Below, piece after piece: positions 8,940 to 17,384 of a DNA stretch of 64,000 bases. Where the stretch lies: positions 186,001 through 250,000 of the forward strand of contig NZ_JACHJN010000009.1 in assembly GCF_014203665.1 (NCBI RefSeq), written 5' to 3'. The translations under genes and the position numbers were made by a program. The notes beneath the pieces are model-generated. The model was given only the letters and a program-made list of their open reading frames with translations, was not told where the DNA came from and did no database searches. Origin of the DNA: Saccharothrix tamanrassetensis (GTDB lineage Bacteria; Actinomycetota; Actinomycetes; Mycobacteriales; Pseudonocardiaceae). Each line of letters opens with the position of its first letter. Within the stretch, counting starts at the first letter, position 1.

Positions 8940-10037
8940 TCAGCAGTAGCCGAGTTGGGCGAGGGTGTCCACCACGATCTTGCTGGGGTGGAACCGGTCC
9001 ATCCGGTTCGGCAGGCGGTAGGACTCGTAGTCGTCCAGGAACTGCTGGAGCTTGTCGCCGTTCATGCCGGTCAGCAGGAGGGTGGTGCCGGGGCCGTGCT
9101 TGTCCTCGGTGCGCTCGCGGTGGATCGCGCACGGGACGCCGAGGTAGTTGCACTCGGCCTGCAGGCCGCCGGAGTCGGTCACCACGAACTTCGCCCGGGC
9201 CATGACGGGCAGGAATGCCAGGTAGCGCAGTTTCGGCTTGAGGATGAAGCGTTCGTCGTCGAACAGGTCCCCCAGGCCGTACTGCTTGATGCGGTCCTGT
9301 TCCGGCGGGCCGGCCAGGTAGAGGATCGGCATTCGTTCGCTGGCCTTGCGGAGCAGTTCGAGGGCCTCGCGGTACTTGTCGGCGCGGGAGACCAGTTCGA
9401 AGCGGTGCAGGGTGGCCAGGCCGAATTCCGCGGGCAGCGGGAACGTCGGGTCGGCGTCGATGGCCAGGCGCATGGCGTCGATGGCGGTGTTCGCGCCGGT
9501 GTTGACGACCGCGCCGCGGGCGTTGCGGAGGTTGTGGACCTCCTTCGCGGTGGGGGCGAAGTGGAGGTCGACGATCTTCGCGGCCAGCTTGCGGTTCAGT
9601 TCCTCGGGGAGGGGGGAGAGCAGGCTGCCGGAACGCGCGCCCGCCTCCACGTGCGCCACCCGGGACTTCAGGATCCGCTTGCCGATCAACGCGCCGTACG
9701 GCGTGGTGAACGTGTCGCCGTGGACGATGACCAGCGGTGGGCGGCCGTCGTCGGTGAGGATCGAGCGGAGCTCGGTGCGGCGGGTCCAGGCGTTGCGCAG
9801 GACGGTCGCCGCCCAGCCGGGGACCTGGGCCGGGCGCTCGATGTGCACGGCCTGCTCCTTCGGCACCAGCCACACCGCGGGTTCCGGCAGGCGCAGGTCG
9901 GCCAGCGTCTCGGCGACGTGGTCGACGTGCTGTGCGGTGAACCAGATCTGCGGTTTCGTGCCCCGGTCGGAGATGGCGTGGAAAACCGGGGCGATCTTGA
10001 TCAGTTCCGCGGTGGTGCCGAGGATGAAGGAGATCAC
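8940..10037 (-). CDS. UDP-N-acetylglucosamine 2-epimerase family protein
   Basis: Interconverts UDP-GlcNAc and UDP-ManNAc, or acts on a related nucleotide sugar, in the cytoplasm. The 365-residue product has the WecB/MnaA pattern: the HGDT loop (catalytic Asp), EAGARSG, PEELNRK, LHRFE in place of the usual HREN, and the UDP-binding DSGGLQAE. It starts from GTG, 32 bp after the L-2-hydroxyglutarate oxidase gene, and probably shares its transcript. The diverged family motifs leave room for a different hexosamine substrate. A 2-epimerase in this neighbourhood fits surface-glycan precursor synthesis. Confidence 0.85.
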   Translation of the reverse strand: MISFILGTTAELIKIAPVFHAISDRGTKPQIWFTAQHVDHVAETLADLRLPEPAVWLVPKEQAVHIERPAQVPGWAATVLRNAWTRRTELRSILTDDGRPPLVIVHGDTFTTPYGALIGKRILKSRVAHVEAGARSGSLLSPLPEELNRKLAAKIVDLHFAPTAKEVHNLRNARGAVVNTGANTAIDAMRLAIDADPTFPLPAEFGLATLHRFELVSRADKYREALELLRKASERMPILYLAGPPEQDRIKQYGLGDLFDDERFILKPKLRYLAFLPVMARAKFVVTDSGGLQAECNYLGVPCAIHRERTEDKHGPGTTLLLTGMNGDKLQQFLDDYESYRLPNRMDRFHPSKIVVDTLAQLGYC

Positions 10038-10069
10038 GGCCGGGAGAATACCGGGGCGGCCGTTCCGCC

Positions 10070-11236
10070 CTACTCGCGCGTCAGGTCGGCCACGTGCTTC
10101 GCGATCTCCAGTGATCCCGTCGCGGCGGGGGACGGGGCGTTGAGCACGTGCACCTGCCGCGGGGCGGTTTCGACGAGGAAGTCGTCGACCAGGGAGCCGT
10201 CCGGGAGCATCGCCTGGGCCCGCACGCCCGCTCCGGCGGGGACCAGGTCGTGCTCCCGCACGGCGGGGACGAGGCGGGCGAGACTGGCGGCGAACCGCTT
10301 GCGGGACAACGAGCGCAGCACCTCGTCCAGGCCGGTGCGGGCGTACTTGCGGGCCAGTTTCCAGGTGCCGGGGAACCTGGCGACGTCCAGCACGTCGCGG
10401 GCCGAGAAGTCCCGCCAGTGGTAGCCCTCGCGGCGCAGCGCCAGGACGGCGTTGGGGCCGCAGTGGACGCTGCCGTCGAGCATCCGGGTCAGGTGCACGC
10501 CGAGGAACGGCAGCGTCGGGTCCGGGACCGGGTAGATGAGGCCCCGTACCAGGTCGCGGCGGCGCAGTTCGAAGTACTCGCCGCGGAACGGGACGATGCG
10601 GGCGGACGGCGTCAGGCCGGCCAGTTCGGCGACCCGGTCGCTGTGCAGGCCCGCGCAGTTGACCAGGACGTCGGCGCGGACGACGCCCTGCGGGGTGGCG
10701 ACCTCGACCTTGGCGCCGCGGGTGCGGATGGCCAGTGCGGGGGTGTCCAGGCGCAGGTCGTGCTCGCGGAGGTTGCGGACCAGGGCCGCGCAGACCGCCG
10801 GGAAGTCGATGATGCCGGTGCTGTCGACGCGCAGCGCCCGGACGCAGGCGACCTCGGGTTCGTGGTCGAGCGCCTCCGCCGCGGAGATGAGCTCGGCCGG
10901 CACGCCGTTGGCCTCGGCGCGTTCGGCCAGCGCGTGCAGCCGGGGCAGTTCGTCGGGCGACGTGGCGACCACGAGCTTGCCGCAGACCTCCACCGGGACG
11001 TCGTGCCGCCGGGCGAACTCGACCATGGACCGGTTGCCCGCCACGGACATCCGCGCCTTCAGCGAACCCGGCTTGTAGTACAGGCCGGCGTGCACCACGT
11101 TGCTGTTGTGGCCGGTCTGGTGGGCGCCCCAGCGGCCTTCCTTCTCCAGGACCGTCACCCGGTCGCCGCGGGCGGCGAGTTCGTTCGCCACCGCCAGACC
11201 CACGATTCCGCCGCCGATGACCACGATGTGCCGCAC
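10070..11236 (-). CDS. lhgO: L-2-hydroxyglutarate oxidase
   Basis: An FAD-dependent oxidase/dehydrogenase of the DAO fold that converts L-2-hydroxyglutarate to 2-oxoglutarate. The 388-residue product opens with the FAD dinucleotide motif VVIGGGIVGLAVANEL and has the LhgO signature NSNVVHAGLYY. The C-terminal half keeps the conserved GPNAVLAL and the Gly-rich ending APSPAATGSLEIAKH. It is upstream of the epimerase gene on the same strand. It most likely has a metabolite-repair role rather than a role in glycan synthesis. Confidence 0.9.
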   Translation of the reverse strand: MRHIVVIGGGIVGLAVANELAARGDRVTVLEKEGRWGAHQTGHNSNVVHAGLYYKPGSLKARMSVAGNRSMVEFARRHDVPVEVCGKLVVATSPDELPRLHALAERAEANGVPAELISAAEALDHEPEVACVRALRVDSTGIIDFPAVCAALVRNLREHDLRLDTPALAIRTRGAKVEVATPQGVVRADVLVNCAGLHSDRVAELAGLTPSARIVPFRGEYFELRRRDLVRGLIYPVPDPTLPFLGVHLTRMLDGSVHCGPNAVLALRREGYHWRDFSARDVLDVARFPGTWKLARKYARTGLDEVLRSLSRKRFAASLARLVPAVREHDLVPAGAGVRAQAMLPDGSLVDDFLVETAPRQVHVLNAPSPAATGSLEIAKHVADLTRE

Positions 11237-11258
11237 GGGGCGTGAATCTACGCGGCCG

Positions 11259-12125
11259 TCAGCCCAGCGCGGGCAGCACTTCGGCGGCGATCTCCTCCAG
11301 CACGGTCTCGCGCCCGGCGTAGACGCCGTCGTGGCGCGGCCAGTGCACGATCACGTCGGTGAAGCCGAGCTCCTCGGCCCGGCCCACGGCGTCCTGGAAC
11401 GTCTCGACGCTGGTCAGCGAGTACACCGGGGCCGAGTCGAGGTTCAGGTAGCGGTCGACGCGGCGGCCCGCGCCGTGCTGCGCCTCGGTGAACCTCTTCG
11501 ACAGCTCCGCGACGCCGTGCCACCAGGCGTCGAAGTCGTCGGTCCGGGGGCCGGTGGTGACCCAGCCCTGGCCGTGCGCGGCGGCGATCTTCATCGCCTT
11601 GGGGCCGTTGGCCGCGACCAGGAACGGCATCCGCGGGCGCTGCACGGCACCGGGGGCGCTGCGGGCTTCGACGGCGGAGAAGTGCTTGCCGTGCCAGGTG
11701 GTCTTGTCCTTGCGCAGCAGTTCGTCCAGCAGCTCCACGAACTCGCCGAACCGCTGGGTGCGCTCCGCCGGGGTGCGCGGCGGCTCGCCGAGCACCTCCG
11801 TGTCGTAGCCTTCGCCGCCCGCGCCCACGCCGAGCGTGAAACGGCCGTCGGAGACGTCGTCCAGGGTCAGCAGCTCGCGGGCGAACGGCACCGGGTGGCG
11901 GAAGTTCGGGCTTGCCACGAACGTGCCGAGCCGGATGCGCTCGGTGACCATCGCGGCGGCGGTCAAGGTGGGCACCGCGCTGAACCACGGACCGTCCACC
12001 AGGGTGCGCCAGCCCAGGTGGTCGTAGGTCCACGCGTGGTGGAAGCCGTACTCCTCGGCCGCTCGCCACTTCGGCTCGGCGAACCACCAGCGGTGCTCGG
12101 GAAGGATGACGATGCCGGTGCGCAC
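11259..12125 (-). CDS. LLM-class flavin-dependent oxidoreductase
   Basis: A luciferase-like monooxygenase-fold protein of 288 residues, probably FMN- or F420-dependent. Family features are the N-terminal TGIVILPEHRWWFAEPKWRAAEEYGF, the IRLGTFVASPNFRHP strand and the FTLGVGAGG motif. I chose GTG at 12125 because family similarity starts there; the frame is open to 12347 but that part overlaps the divergent HAD gene. The TIM-barrel lacks the bacterial luciferase heterodimer features, so it is not the partner of the LuxC/LuxE pair. Substrate unknown. Confidence 0.85.
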   Translation of the reverse strand: MRTGIVILPEHRWWFAEPKWRAAEEYGFHHAWTYDHLGWRTLVDGPWFSAVPTLTAAAMVTERIRLGTFVASPNFRHPVPFARELLTLDDVSDGRFTLGVGAGGEGYDTEVLGEPPRTPAERTQRFGEFVELLDELLRKDKTTWHGKHFSAVEARSAPGAVQRPRMPFLVAANGPKAMKIAAAHGQGWVTTGPRTDDFDAWWHGVAELSKRFTEAQHGAGRRVDRYLNLDSAPVYSLTSVETFQDAVGRAEELGFTDVIVHWPRHDGVYAGRETVLEEIAAEVLPALG

Positions 12126-12186
12126 GGACGTACCGTAACCAGGTGTTGGTCTCCGGCCGACGGCGGGACCAGGCATCATCTGTGCT

Positions 12187-12999
12187 GTGGAAAGACCTGG
12201 ACTGGTGGCCTCGGACGTCGACGGAACCCTGCTCACGCCGCTGCACGGGGTGAGCCCGCGCACCGCCGGCGCGATCGGGCGGGTGGTGGCGGCCGGGGTG
12301 CCGTTCGTGCTGGCCACCGGCCGGCCGCCGCGCTGGGTGCCGGACATCGCCGAGGCGGCGGACCTGGACGGCTACGCGGTGTGCGCGAACGGGGCGGTGC
12401 TCTACCACCTGGGGCAGGACCGGGTGATCTGGCAGCGGAACCTGGACCCGGTGCTGCTCGGCGACATCATGGGCGCGCTGGACCGGGTGCTGCCGGGGGT
12501 GGCGTTCGCGGTGGAGCGGACGGGCGCGTCGGCGTTCGACGAGACCGTGCCGCAGTTCATCGCCGAGGACAGCTACCGGCACCCGTGGCCGGAGGGACCG
12601 GAGCCGAACGGCGACCGCTCCGGGATGCTGACCCGGCCGGTGGTGAAGCTGCTGGTCAGGCACCACGAGATGACCAGCGAGGACATGGCGCTGGCGGTCG
12701 GCGAGCTGCTGGAGGGCCAGGTGGACGTGACGTTCTCCACCAGCATGGGCCTGGTCGAGCTGGCCGCGCCGGGGGTGACCAAGGCCACCGGGCTGGCGGA
12801 CGTGGCGCAGCGGCTGGGCGTCGCGGCGGCGGACGTCGTGGCGTTCGGCGACATGCCCAACGACGTGGAGATGCTGTCCTGGGCCGGGCACGGCGTGGCG
12901 ATGGCGAACGGCCACCCGGACGCGCTGGCCGCGGCCGACGAGGTGACCGGGCCCAACTCCGAGGACGGCGTCGCCATGGTCCTCGAACGCTGGTTCTGA
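12187..12999 (+). CDS. HAD-superfamily hydrolase, Cof type
   Basis: A phosphatase of the HAD IIB (Cof) group, 270 residues, acting on small phosphorylated metabolites. Motif I is SDVDGTLL with D10 as nucleophile and D12 as acid/base. Motif II is VLATGRPPR, and motif IV is FGDMPNDVEML, which binds magnesium. A C2-type cap lies between. The GTG at 12187 is 61 bp from the divergent LLM gene. I recall that M. tuberculosis has a similar gene (Rv3813c) near the galactan genes; the substrate there is also not clearly set. Confidence 0.9.
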   Translation: MERPGLVASDVDGTLLTPLHGVSPRTAGAIGRVVAAGVPFVLATGRPPRWVPDIAEAADLDGYAVCANGAVLYHLGQDRVIWQRNLDPVLLGDIMGALDRVLPGVAFAVERTGASAFDETVPQFIAEDSYRHPWPEGPEPNGDRSGMLTRPVVKLLVRHHEMTSEDMALAVGELLEGQVDVTFSTSMGLVELAAPGVTKATGLADVAQRLGVAAADVVAFGDMPNDVEMLSWAGHGVAMANGHPDALAAADEVTGPNSEDGVAMVLERWF

Positions 13000-13229
13000 G
13001 ACCGGGAACGCCGGTTCCGAGGCCGGGCCGACAGCCGCGCGCCGGCCGGCGGCGAGGTCACCGGGTCGCGGCGGGTCGGTGAGCCGCACCTCGCGCCCCG
13101 GTGGCCGACCTCGGACAACCCTCGCCGAGCGCCACGCGTCCCTAGAGGTAGCGTGGTGCCCCGCGATGCAGGCCGAAGGCACCGTGTCGGGCGTTGTGCC
13201 GGGCATTTCGAAGGCGGAGAGACTGCTGA

Positions 13230-14327
13230 ATGATTCCCATCACTGTCGTTGACGTCGCGGCGGCCGAGGAGCTGGTGCTCCAGGTGCTGCGCTCCGGAGC
13301 CATCGCTCAGGGCCCCATGGTCAAGCGGTTCGAGGAAGAGTTCGGCAAGGTCGCCGGGGTGCCGCACGCGGTGGCCGTGAACAACGGCACGACCGCGCTG
13401 GTCGCCTCCCTCCAGGTGCTGGACCTGGCGCCCGGCGACGAGGTGGTGACCTCGCCGTTCACCTTCGTGGCCACGCTGAACGCGATCCTGGAGGCCGGCG
13501 CCACGGCCCGGTTCGCGGACATCTCCGAGGACGACTTCAACATCGACCCGGACGCGGTGGCGCGGGCCGTCACGCCGCGCACGAAGGTCCTCATGCCGGT
13601 CCACCTCTACGGCCAGATGGCCGACATGGGCCGCCTCGCCCCGCTCGCCGGGCAGCACGGCCTCGCACTCGTGGAGGACGCCGCGCAGGCGGTCGGCGCG
13701 ACGTTCGACGGCCGGCCCTCCGGCAGCTACGGCCTGGGGTGCTTCTCCCTCTACGCCACCAAGAACATCACCACCGCCGAGGGCGGCGTGATCACCACCG
13801 CCGACGACACCCTCGCGGACCGGCTGCGCGTGCTGCGCAACCAGGGGATGCGGCAGCGCTACCAGTACGAGGTGGCGGGCCACAACTACCGGATGACCGA
13901 CGTGCACGCGGCGATCGGCATCCCGCAGCTGGAGCAGCTCGGGACCATCACCGAGGCCCGGCAGCGCAACGCCGAGGCGCTGAACAAGGGCCTGGCCGAC
14001 ATCACGGGCCTGAAGACGCCGCAGACGCTGCCCGGCCGCACCCACGTGTGGCACCAGTACACGGTGCTGGTCACCGACGACGCCCCGGTGACCCGCGACG
14101 AGCTCGCCGCGAAGCTCACCGAGAAGGGCATCGGCAACGGCATCTACTACCCGAGGGCGGTCTTCGACTACGACTGCTACCGGGACAACCCGAACGTGGT
14201 GGTCTCCGAGGTGCCGGTGGCCCGCAAGGTAGCCCGGCAGGCGCTGTCGCTGCCGGTGCACCCGAAGCTCACCGACGCCGACCTGGACACCGTGGTCTCC
14301 GCCGTCCGCGAGGTGCTGGGCGCATGA
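13230..14327 (+). CDS. DegT/DnrJ/EryC1-family sugar aminotransferase (GnnB/WbpE-like)
   Basis: A PLP enzyme of 365 residues that transaminates a keto sugar nucleotide, usually with glutamate. K178 in YATKNITT is the Schiff-base lysine and D150 (VEDAAQA) binds the pyridine nitrogen; NNGTTAL near 51-57 contacts the phosphate. An oxidoreductase of the Gfo/Idh/MocA family overlaps its stop by 4 nt. This pairing is the one used to place an amino group at C3 of UDP-GlcNAc (GnnA/GnnB, WbpB/WbpE). There is no nearby 4,6-dehydratase, which argues against a C4 amino sugar. The pathway is inferred; the family is certain. Confidence 0.9.
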   Translation: MIPITVVDVAAAEELVLQVLRSGAIAQGPMVKRFEEEFGKVAGVPHAVAVNNGTTALVASLQVLDLAPGDEVVTSPFTFVATLNAILEAGATARFADISEDDFNIDPDAVARAVTPRTKVLMPVHLYGQMADMGRLAPLAGQHGLALVEDAAQAVGATFDGRPSGSYGLGCFSLYATKNITTAEGGVITTADDTLADRLRVLRNQGMRQRYQYEVAGHNYRMTDVHAAIGIPQLEQLGTITEARQRNAEALNKGLADITGLKTPQTLPGRTHVWHQYTVLVTDDAPVTRDELAAKLTEKGIGNGIYYPRAVFDYDCYRDNPNVVVSEVPVARKVARQALSLPVHPKLTDADLDTVVSAVREVLGA

Positions 14328-15289
14328 CACCGCGGATCGCCCTCGTCGGCGTGGGCTCCATGGGATCCCTGCACGCCCGCGTGACCAGCCAGAACGAGCG
14401 CTGCGAGCTGACCAGGATCGTCGACCCGCGGGAAGAGGTCGGCAAGGGTGTCGCCGACACCTACGGCGCGGCGTGGACGCCGGAGATCGGCGACCTGTCC
14501 GACGTGGACGCGGTGGTGCTCGCCTCGGCCACCGAGACGCACCACCGGCTGGCGCTGGAGGTGCTGGAGCAGGGCAAGCCGCTGCTGGTGGAGAAGCCGG
14601 TGTGCGCCGACCTCGCGGAGACCGAGGAGGTGCTGGCGCTGGCCGGGCAGCGCGGGCTGCCGGTCATGTGCGGCCTGCTGGAGCGCTACAACCCGGCCGT
14701 GATGACCGCGCTGGAGCTGATCACCGAGCCGGTGTACGTCTCCGCGGTCCGGCACTCGCCGTACGCGCCGCGCATCCGCACCGGCGTGGCGTGGGACCTG
14801 CTGGTGCACGACGTCGACCTGGCGATCCGCTGCATGGGCGGCGCGGAGCCGAACGGCTTCTCGGCGGGCGTCGGCCAGTTCCACCCGGACTCGGTGCCGG
14901 GCGCCGAGGACGTGGTGAACACCCTGATGAGCTTCCCGTCCGGGGCGATCGCGTCGGTGTCGGCGAGCCGGATCGGCCAGCGCAAGATCCGCACGCTGTC
15001 CATCACCGAGCTGGACCGGCTGATCGAGGTCGACCTGCTCACCCGCAACATCACCATCTACCACCACGTGTCCCAGGACGCGGCGACGCCGGACGGCCGC
15101 GGCTACCGCCAGCAGGCGATCATCGAGATCCCCGAGCTGGTGACCGCGCGCGAGCCGCTGGCCACCCAGTTGGACCGGTTCCTGGACCTGATCGCCGGCC
15201 GGGTCGACGCCGACGCCGAGCGCGCGTCCATCCTGCCGTCCCACCGCGCGGTCGCCGCCGTGCGCGCGCAGTCGACCTCCGCTCGATGA
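14324..15289 (+). CDS. Gfo/Idh/MocA-family sugar-nucleotide oxidoreductase (GnnA/WbpB-like)
   Basis: An NAD(P)-dependent oxidoreductase of 321 residues. The Rossmann motif is VGVGSMG (8-14), and the family signature EKP is at 90-92 (LLVEKPVC). The C-terminal domain carries WDLLVHDVDLAI, whose His and Asp are the usual catalytic pair. ATG overlaps the aminotransferase stop (ATGA), so the two are translated together. It probably oxidises a hydroxyl of a sugar nucleotide to the ketone used by the aminotransferase. A myo-inositol-type substrate is possible but less likely given the neighbour. Confidence 0.88.
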   Translation: MTPRIALVGVGSMGSLHARVTSQNERCELTRIVDPREEVGKGVADTYGAAWTPEIGDLSDVDAVVLASATETHHRLALEVLEQGKPLLVEKPVCADLAETEEVLALAGQRGLPVMCGLLERYNPAVMTALELITEPVYVSAVRHSPYAPRIRTGVAWDLLVHDVDLAIRCMGGAEPNGFSAGVGQFHPDSVPGAEDVVNTLMSFPSGAIASVSASRIGQRKIRTLSITELDRLIEVDLLTRNITIYHHVSQDAATPDGRGYRQQAIIEIPELVTAREPLATQLDRFLDLIAGRVDADAERASILPSHRAVAAVRAQSTSAR

Positions 15290-15335
15290 CGAGCCGTTCC
15301 GAGGCGAACGGACAGAAAGCACAGGGAAACGGAAG

Positions 15336-17252
15336 ATGATCGCCCTGGTCGTCCTGGCCTACTGGGTGCCCGGACTCGCACTGGGACTCGCGTTGCGGCT
15401 TCGTGGGTGGACCCTCGCCGCCATCGCCCCCGCGTTGACGTTCGGCATGGTGTCCCTGGCCGTGGTCGTGCTGCCACGCGTCGGGATCACCTGGAACGTC
15501 CTCACCGCCCTGCTCTGGGCGGCCTTCCTGGTCGCCCTGGCGGCGGTGGCGGTGTGGCTGGTCGGCCGCCGGGCGCCCGAGCCGGTGCCCGACGAGCGGG
15601 TCGGGAAGCCGAGCCGGCGCGACCACCTGGTCGTGGGCGTCGGCGTGGCGCTGGGCATGGCGTGGGGCCTGTTCACGTACCTGCGCGGCGTCCGGACCGT
15701 GACGGCGGTCAGCCAGGACTGGGACGCGCCGTACCACGGCAGCGCCGTCCGCTGGATCGCCGAGCACGGCAACCTGTCGCCCGCCGACCTGGCCGTGCTG
15801 GCGAACACACCGGGCAAGGCCGGCTACTTCTACCCGAACACGTACCACTCGCTGCTGGCCCCGGTGTTCGACACCGGCGCGCTGGACATGGCGGTGCTGC
15901 TGAACTTCGGCACGATGATGGTGCTGCTGATGTGGCCCCTGGGCATCGCGGCGTTCGGTCTGGCGTGGCGGCTGCCGCCGGTGGCGGTGGCGGTGGCGGC
16001 GCTGGTGTCGACGTGGTTCGGCGCGTTCCCGTACGACCTGATGTGGCGCGGTCCGCTGTGGCCGTTCGTGGCGGCGGTGGCCCTCGTGCCCGCGACGCTG
16101 GCACTGCTGCGGCCGTTGCTGGACGGCGAACGCGGCATCGGCGCACCGGTCGCGATCGCGGTGGCGCTGGCCGGGCTCGTCGGCCTGCACACCAGCCTGG
16201 CGTTCGTGATCGCCATCTACGGCGTGGTGCTGGCGCTGGCGCTGCTGTTGCGGCTGGAGAAGACGGACTGGGCGAGGTCCTGGAAGCCGATCGTCCTCAC
16301 CGCCGTGGTGAGCGTCCTGTTCGTGGTGCCGGTCGTGCTGCCCGCCCTGGTGAACGTCGGCGGCATCACCGGGGCGGCGTGGCCGACGCTGGGCACGGCG
16401 GTCGGGACGGCCCGTCAGGCCGCGCTGTTCTCGGCGTCCGACGTGCCGTACTGGTGGACCGGTGTCGCGGCGCTCCTCGGCACGCTGCTCCTGCTGTGGC
16501 ACCGCCGGGTGCTGTGGGTGGTCGGCGCGTACGCGGTGTTCGCCGCCATGTTCGTCTCGGCGGCCTCCCACATGCTGCCGTTCCTGTCCGTGCTGACCGG
16601 GCCGTTCTACAACGACGCCTGGCGCATCGCCGCCCTGTTCCCGTTGTTGGGCGCGCTCGCGATCGGCGAGTTGGCGAACACCGTCGGCACCCGGGTCGCC
16701 GCGTTCGTCGGGCCCCGGCTCGACCGTCCGTGGGCGCCGGTCGCGCTGCCGGTCGCCGGTGCGCTCGCGGTGGTGGTCGTGCTGGGTGTGGCCAGCGGCG
16801 GCTACCTCGGGTCGAACACCCGCCGGCTGGCCTGGCACATGGGCGACAGCCCCGTGGTGAGCAAGGCCGAGGTCGAGGCCTACCACTGGCTCGGTGAACG
16901 GGTGCGCCCCGGCGAGGTCGTGGCGAACGACGTGCGCGACGGCGCGGTCTGGATGTACCCGCTGGCCGGCGTGACGCCGATGAACTGGAACTACTACGGC
17001 CCGCCGGAGAAGAGCGACGCGTGGTGGCTGGAGGACAACTTCAACCGCCTGGACACCGATCCGAAGGTGCGCGAACTGGTCGACCGGATCAACATCCGGT
17101 ACGCGATCGTGGGCGAGGGCATGGTGCAGCGCAAGGGTGAGCGCCCGCCGGGTATGCGCGACCTGGACTCGGTGAAGCACCTGCGCAGGGTGTTCCAGAA
17201 CGCCGACGCGGTGGTCTACGAGGTGCTGCCGGAAGGCTCCACCAGCCCCTGA
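15336..17252 (+). CDS. large multi-pass membrane protein, GT-C-like (DUF6541-type)
   Basis: A 638-residue protein with many hydrophobic helices and a C-terminal extracytoplasmic domain. The first long loop has SQDWDAPYHGSAVRW, with the Asp and His spacing found in polyprenyl-sugar-dependent GT-C enzymes. The soluble end has WLGERVRPGEVVANDVRDGAVWMYP. It is the most divergent of three paralogues here. It lies 46 bp after the oxidoreductase gene and is probably in the same transcript. Activity on a lipid-linked sugar at the outer membrane face is inferred from fold and context only. Confidence 0.75.
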   Translation: MIALVVLAYWVPGLALGLALRLRGWTLAAIAPALTFGMVSLAVVVLPRVGITWNVLTALLWAAFLVALAAVAVWLVGRRAPEPVPDERVGKPSRRDHLVVGVGVALGMAWGLFTYLRGVRTVTAVSQDWDAPYHGSAVRWIAEHGNLSPADLAVLANTPGKAGYFYPNTYHSLLAPVFDTGALDMAVLLNFGTMMVLLMWPLGIAAFGLAWRLPPVAVAVAALVSTWFGAFPYDLMWRGPLWPFVAAVALVPATLALLRPLLDGERGIGAPVAIAVALAGLVGLHTSLAFVIAIYGVVLALALLLRLEKTDWARSWKPIVLTAVVSVLFVVPVVLPALVNVGGITGAAWPTLGTAVGTARQAALFSASDVPYWWTGVAALLGTLLLLWHRRVLWVVGAYAVFAAMFVSAASHMLPFLSVLTGPFYNDAWRIAALFPLLGALAIGELANTVGTRVAAFVGPRLDRPWAPVALPVAGALAVVVVLGVASGGYLGSNTRRLAWHMGDSPVVSKAEVEAYHWLGERVRPGEVVANDVRDGAVWMYPLAGVTPMNWNYYGPPEKSDAWWLEDNFNRLDTDPKVRELVDRINIRYAIVGEGMVQRKGERPPGMRDLDSVKHLRRVFQNADAVVYEVLPEGSTSP

Positions 17253-17292
17253 CGGCGGGGCCCGGCCACCGCGATTCCTGGCCCCTTGTGGC

Positions 17293-17335
17293 GGGCGGTC
17301 ATCGGCGCGAGCATCGCATCCGCCGATGACCGCCC
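17293..17335. promoter_or_regulatory. 15-bp perfect inverted repeat between membrane-protein genes
   Basis: Arms at 17293-17307 and 17321-17335 are perfectly complementary around a 13-nt loop. It lies 40 bp after one membrane-protein gene and 50 bp before the next. It could be a partial terminator or attenuator that sets relative expression; no T-run follows. Confidence 0.6.
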
Positions 17336-17384
17336 ACGTCGCCGAGGAATCGATGCCGGACCACTCGCACGTCCTGGTGACCGG

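Noticed and set aside
8780-9205. Short frames through the nested palindrome
   Set aside because: The encoded peptides come from the repeat itself; the same kind of peptide appears on both strands.
11259-12125. LLM oxidoreductase as a luciferase partner of the LuxC/LuxE genes
   Set aside because: It is a single-subunit LLM protein on the other strand about 4 kb away, without luxA/luxB-type pairing.
11248-13206. Very long minus-strand frame spanning the LLM gene and the HAD gene
   Set aside because: Only the LLM frame has family similarity; this one is low-complexity Arg/His and runs over a divergent gene.
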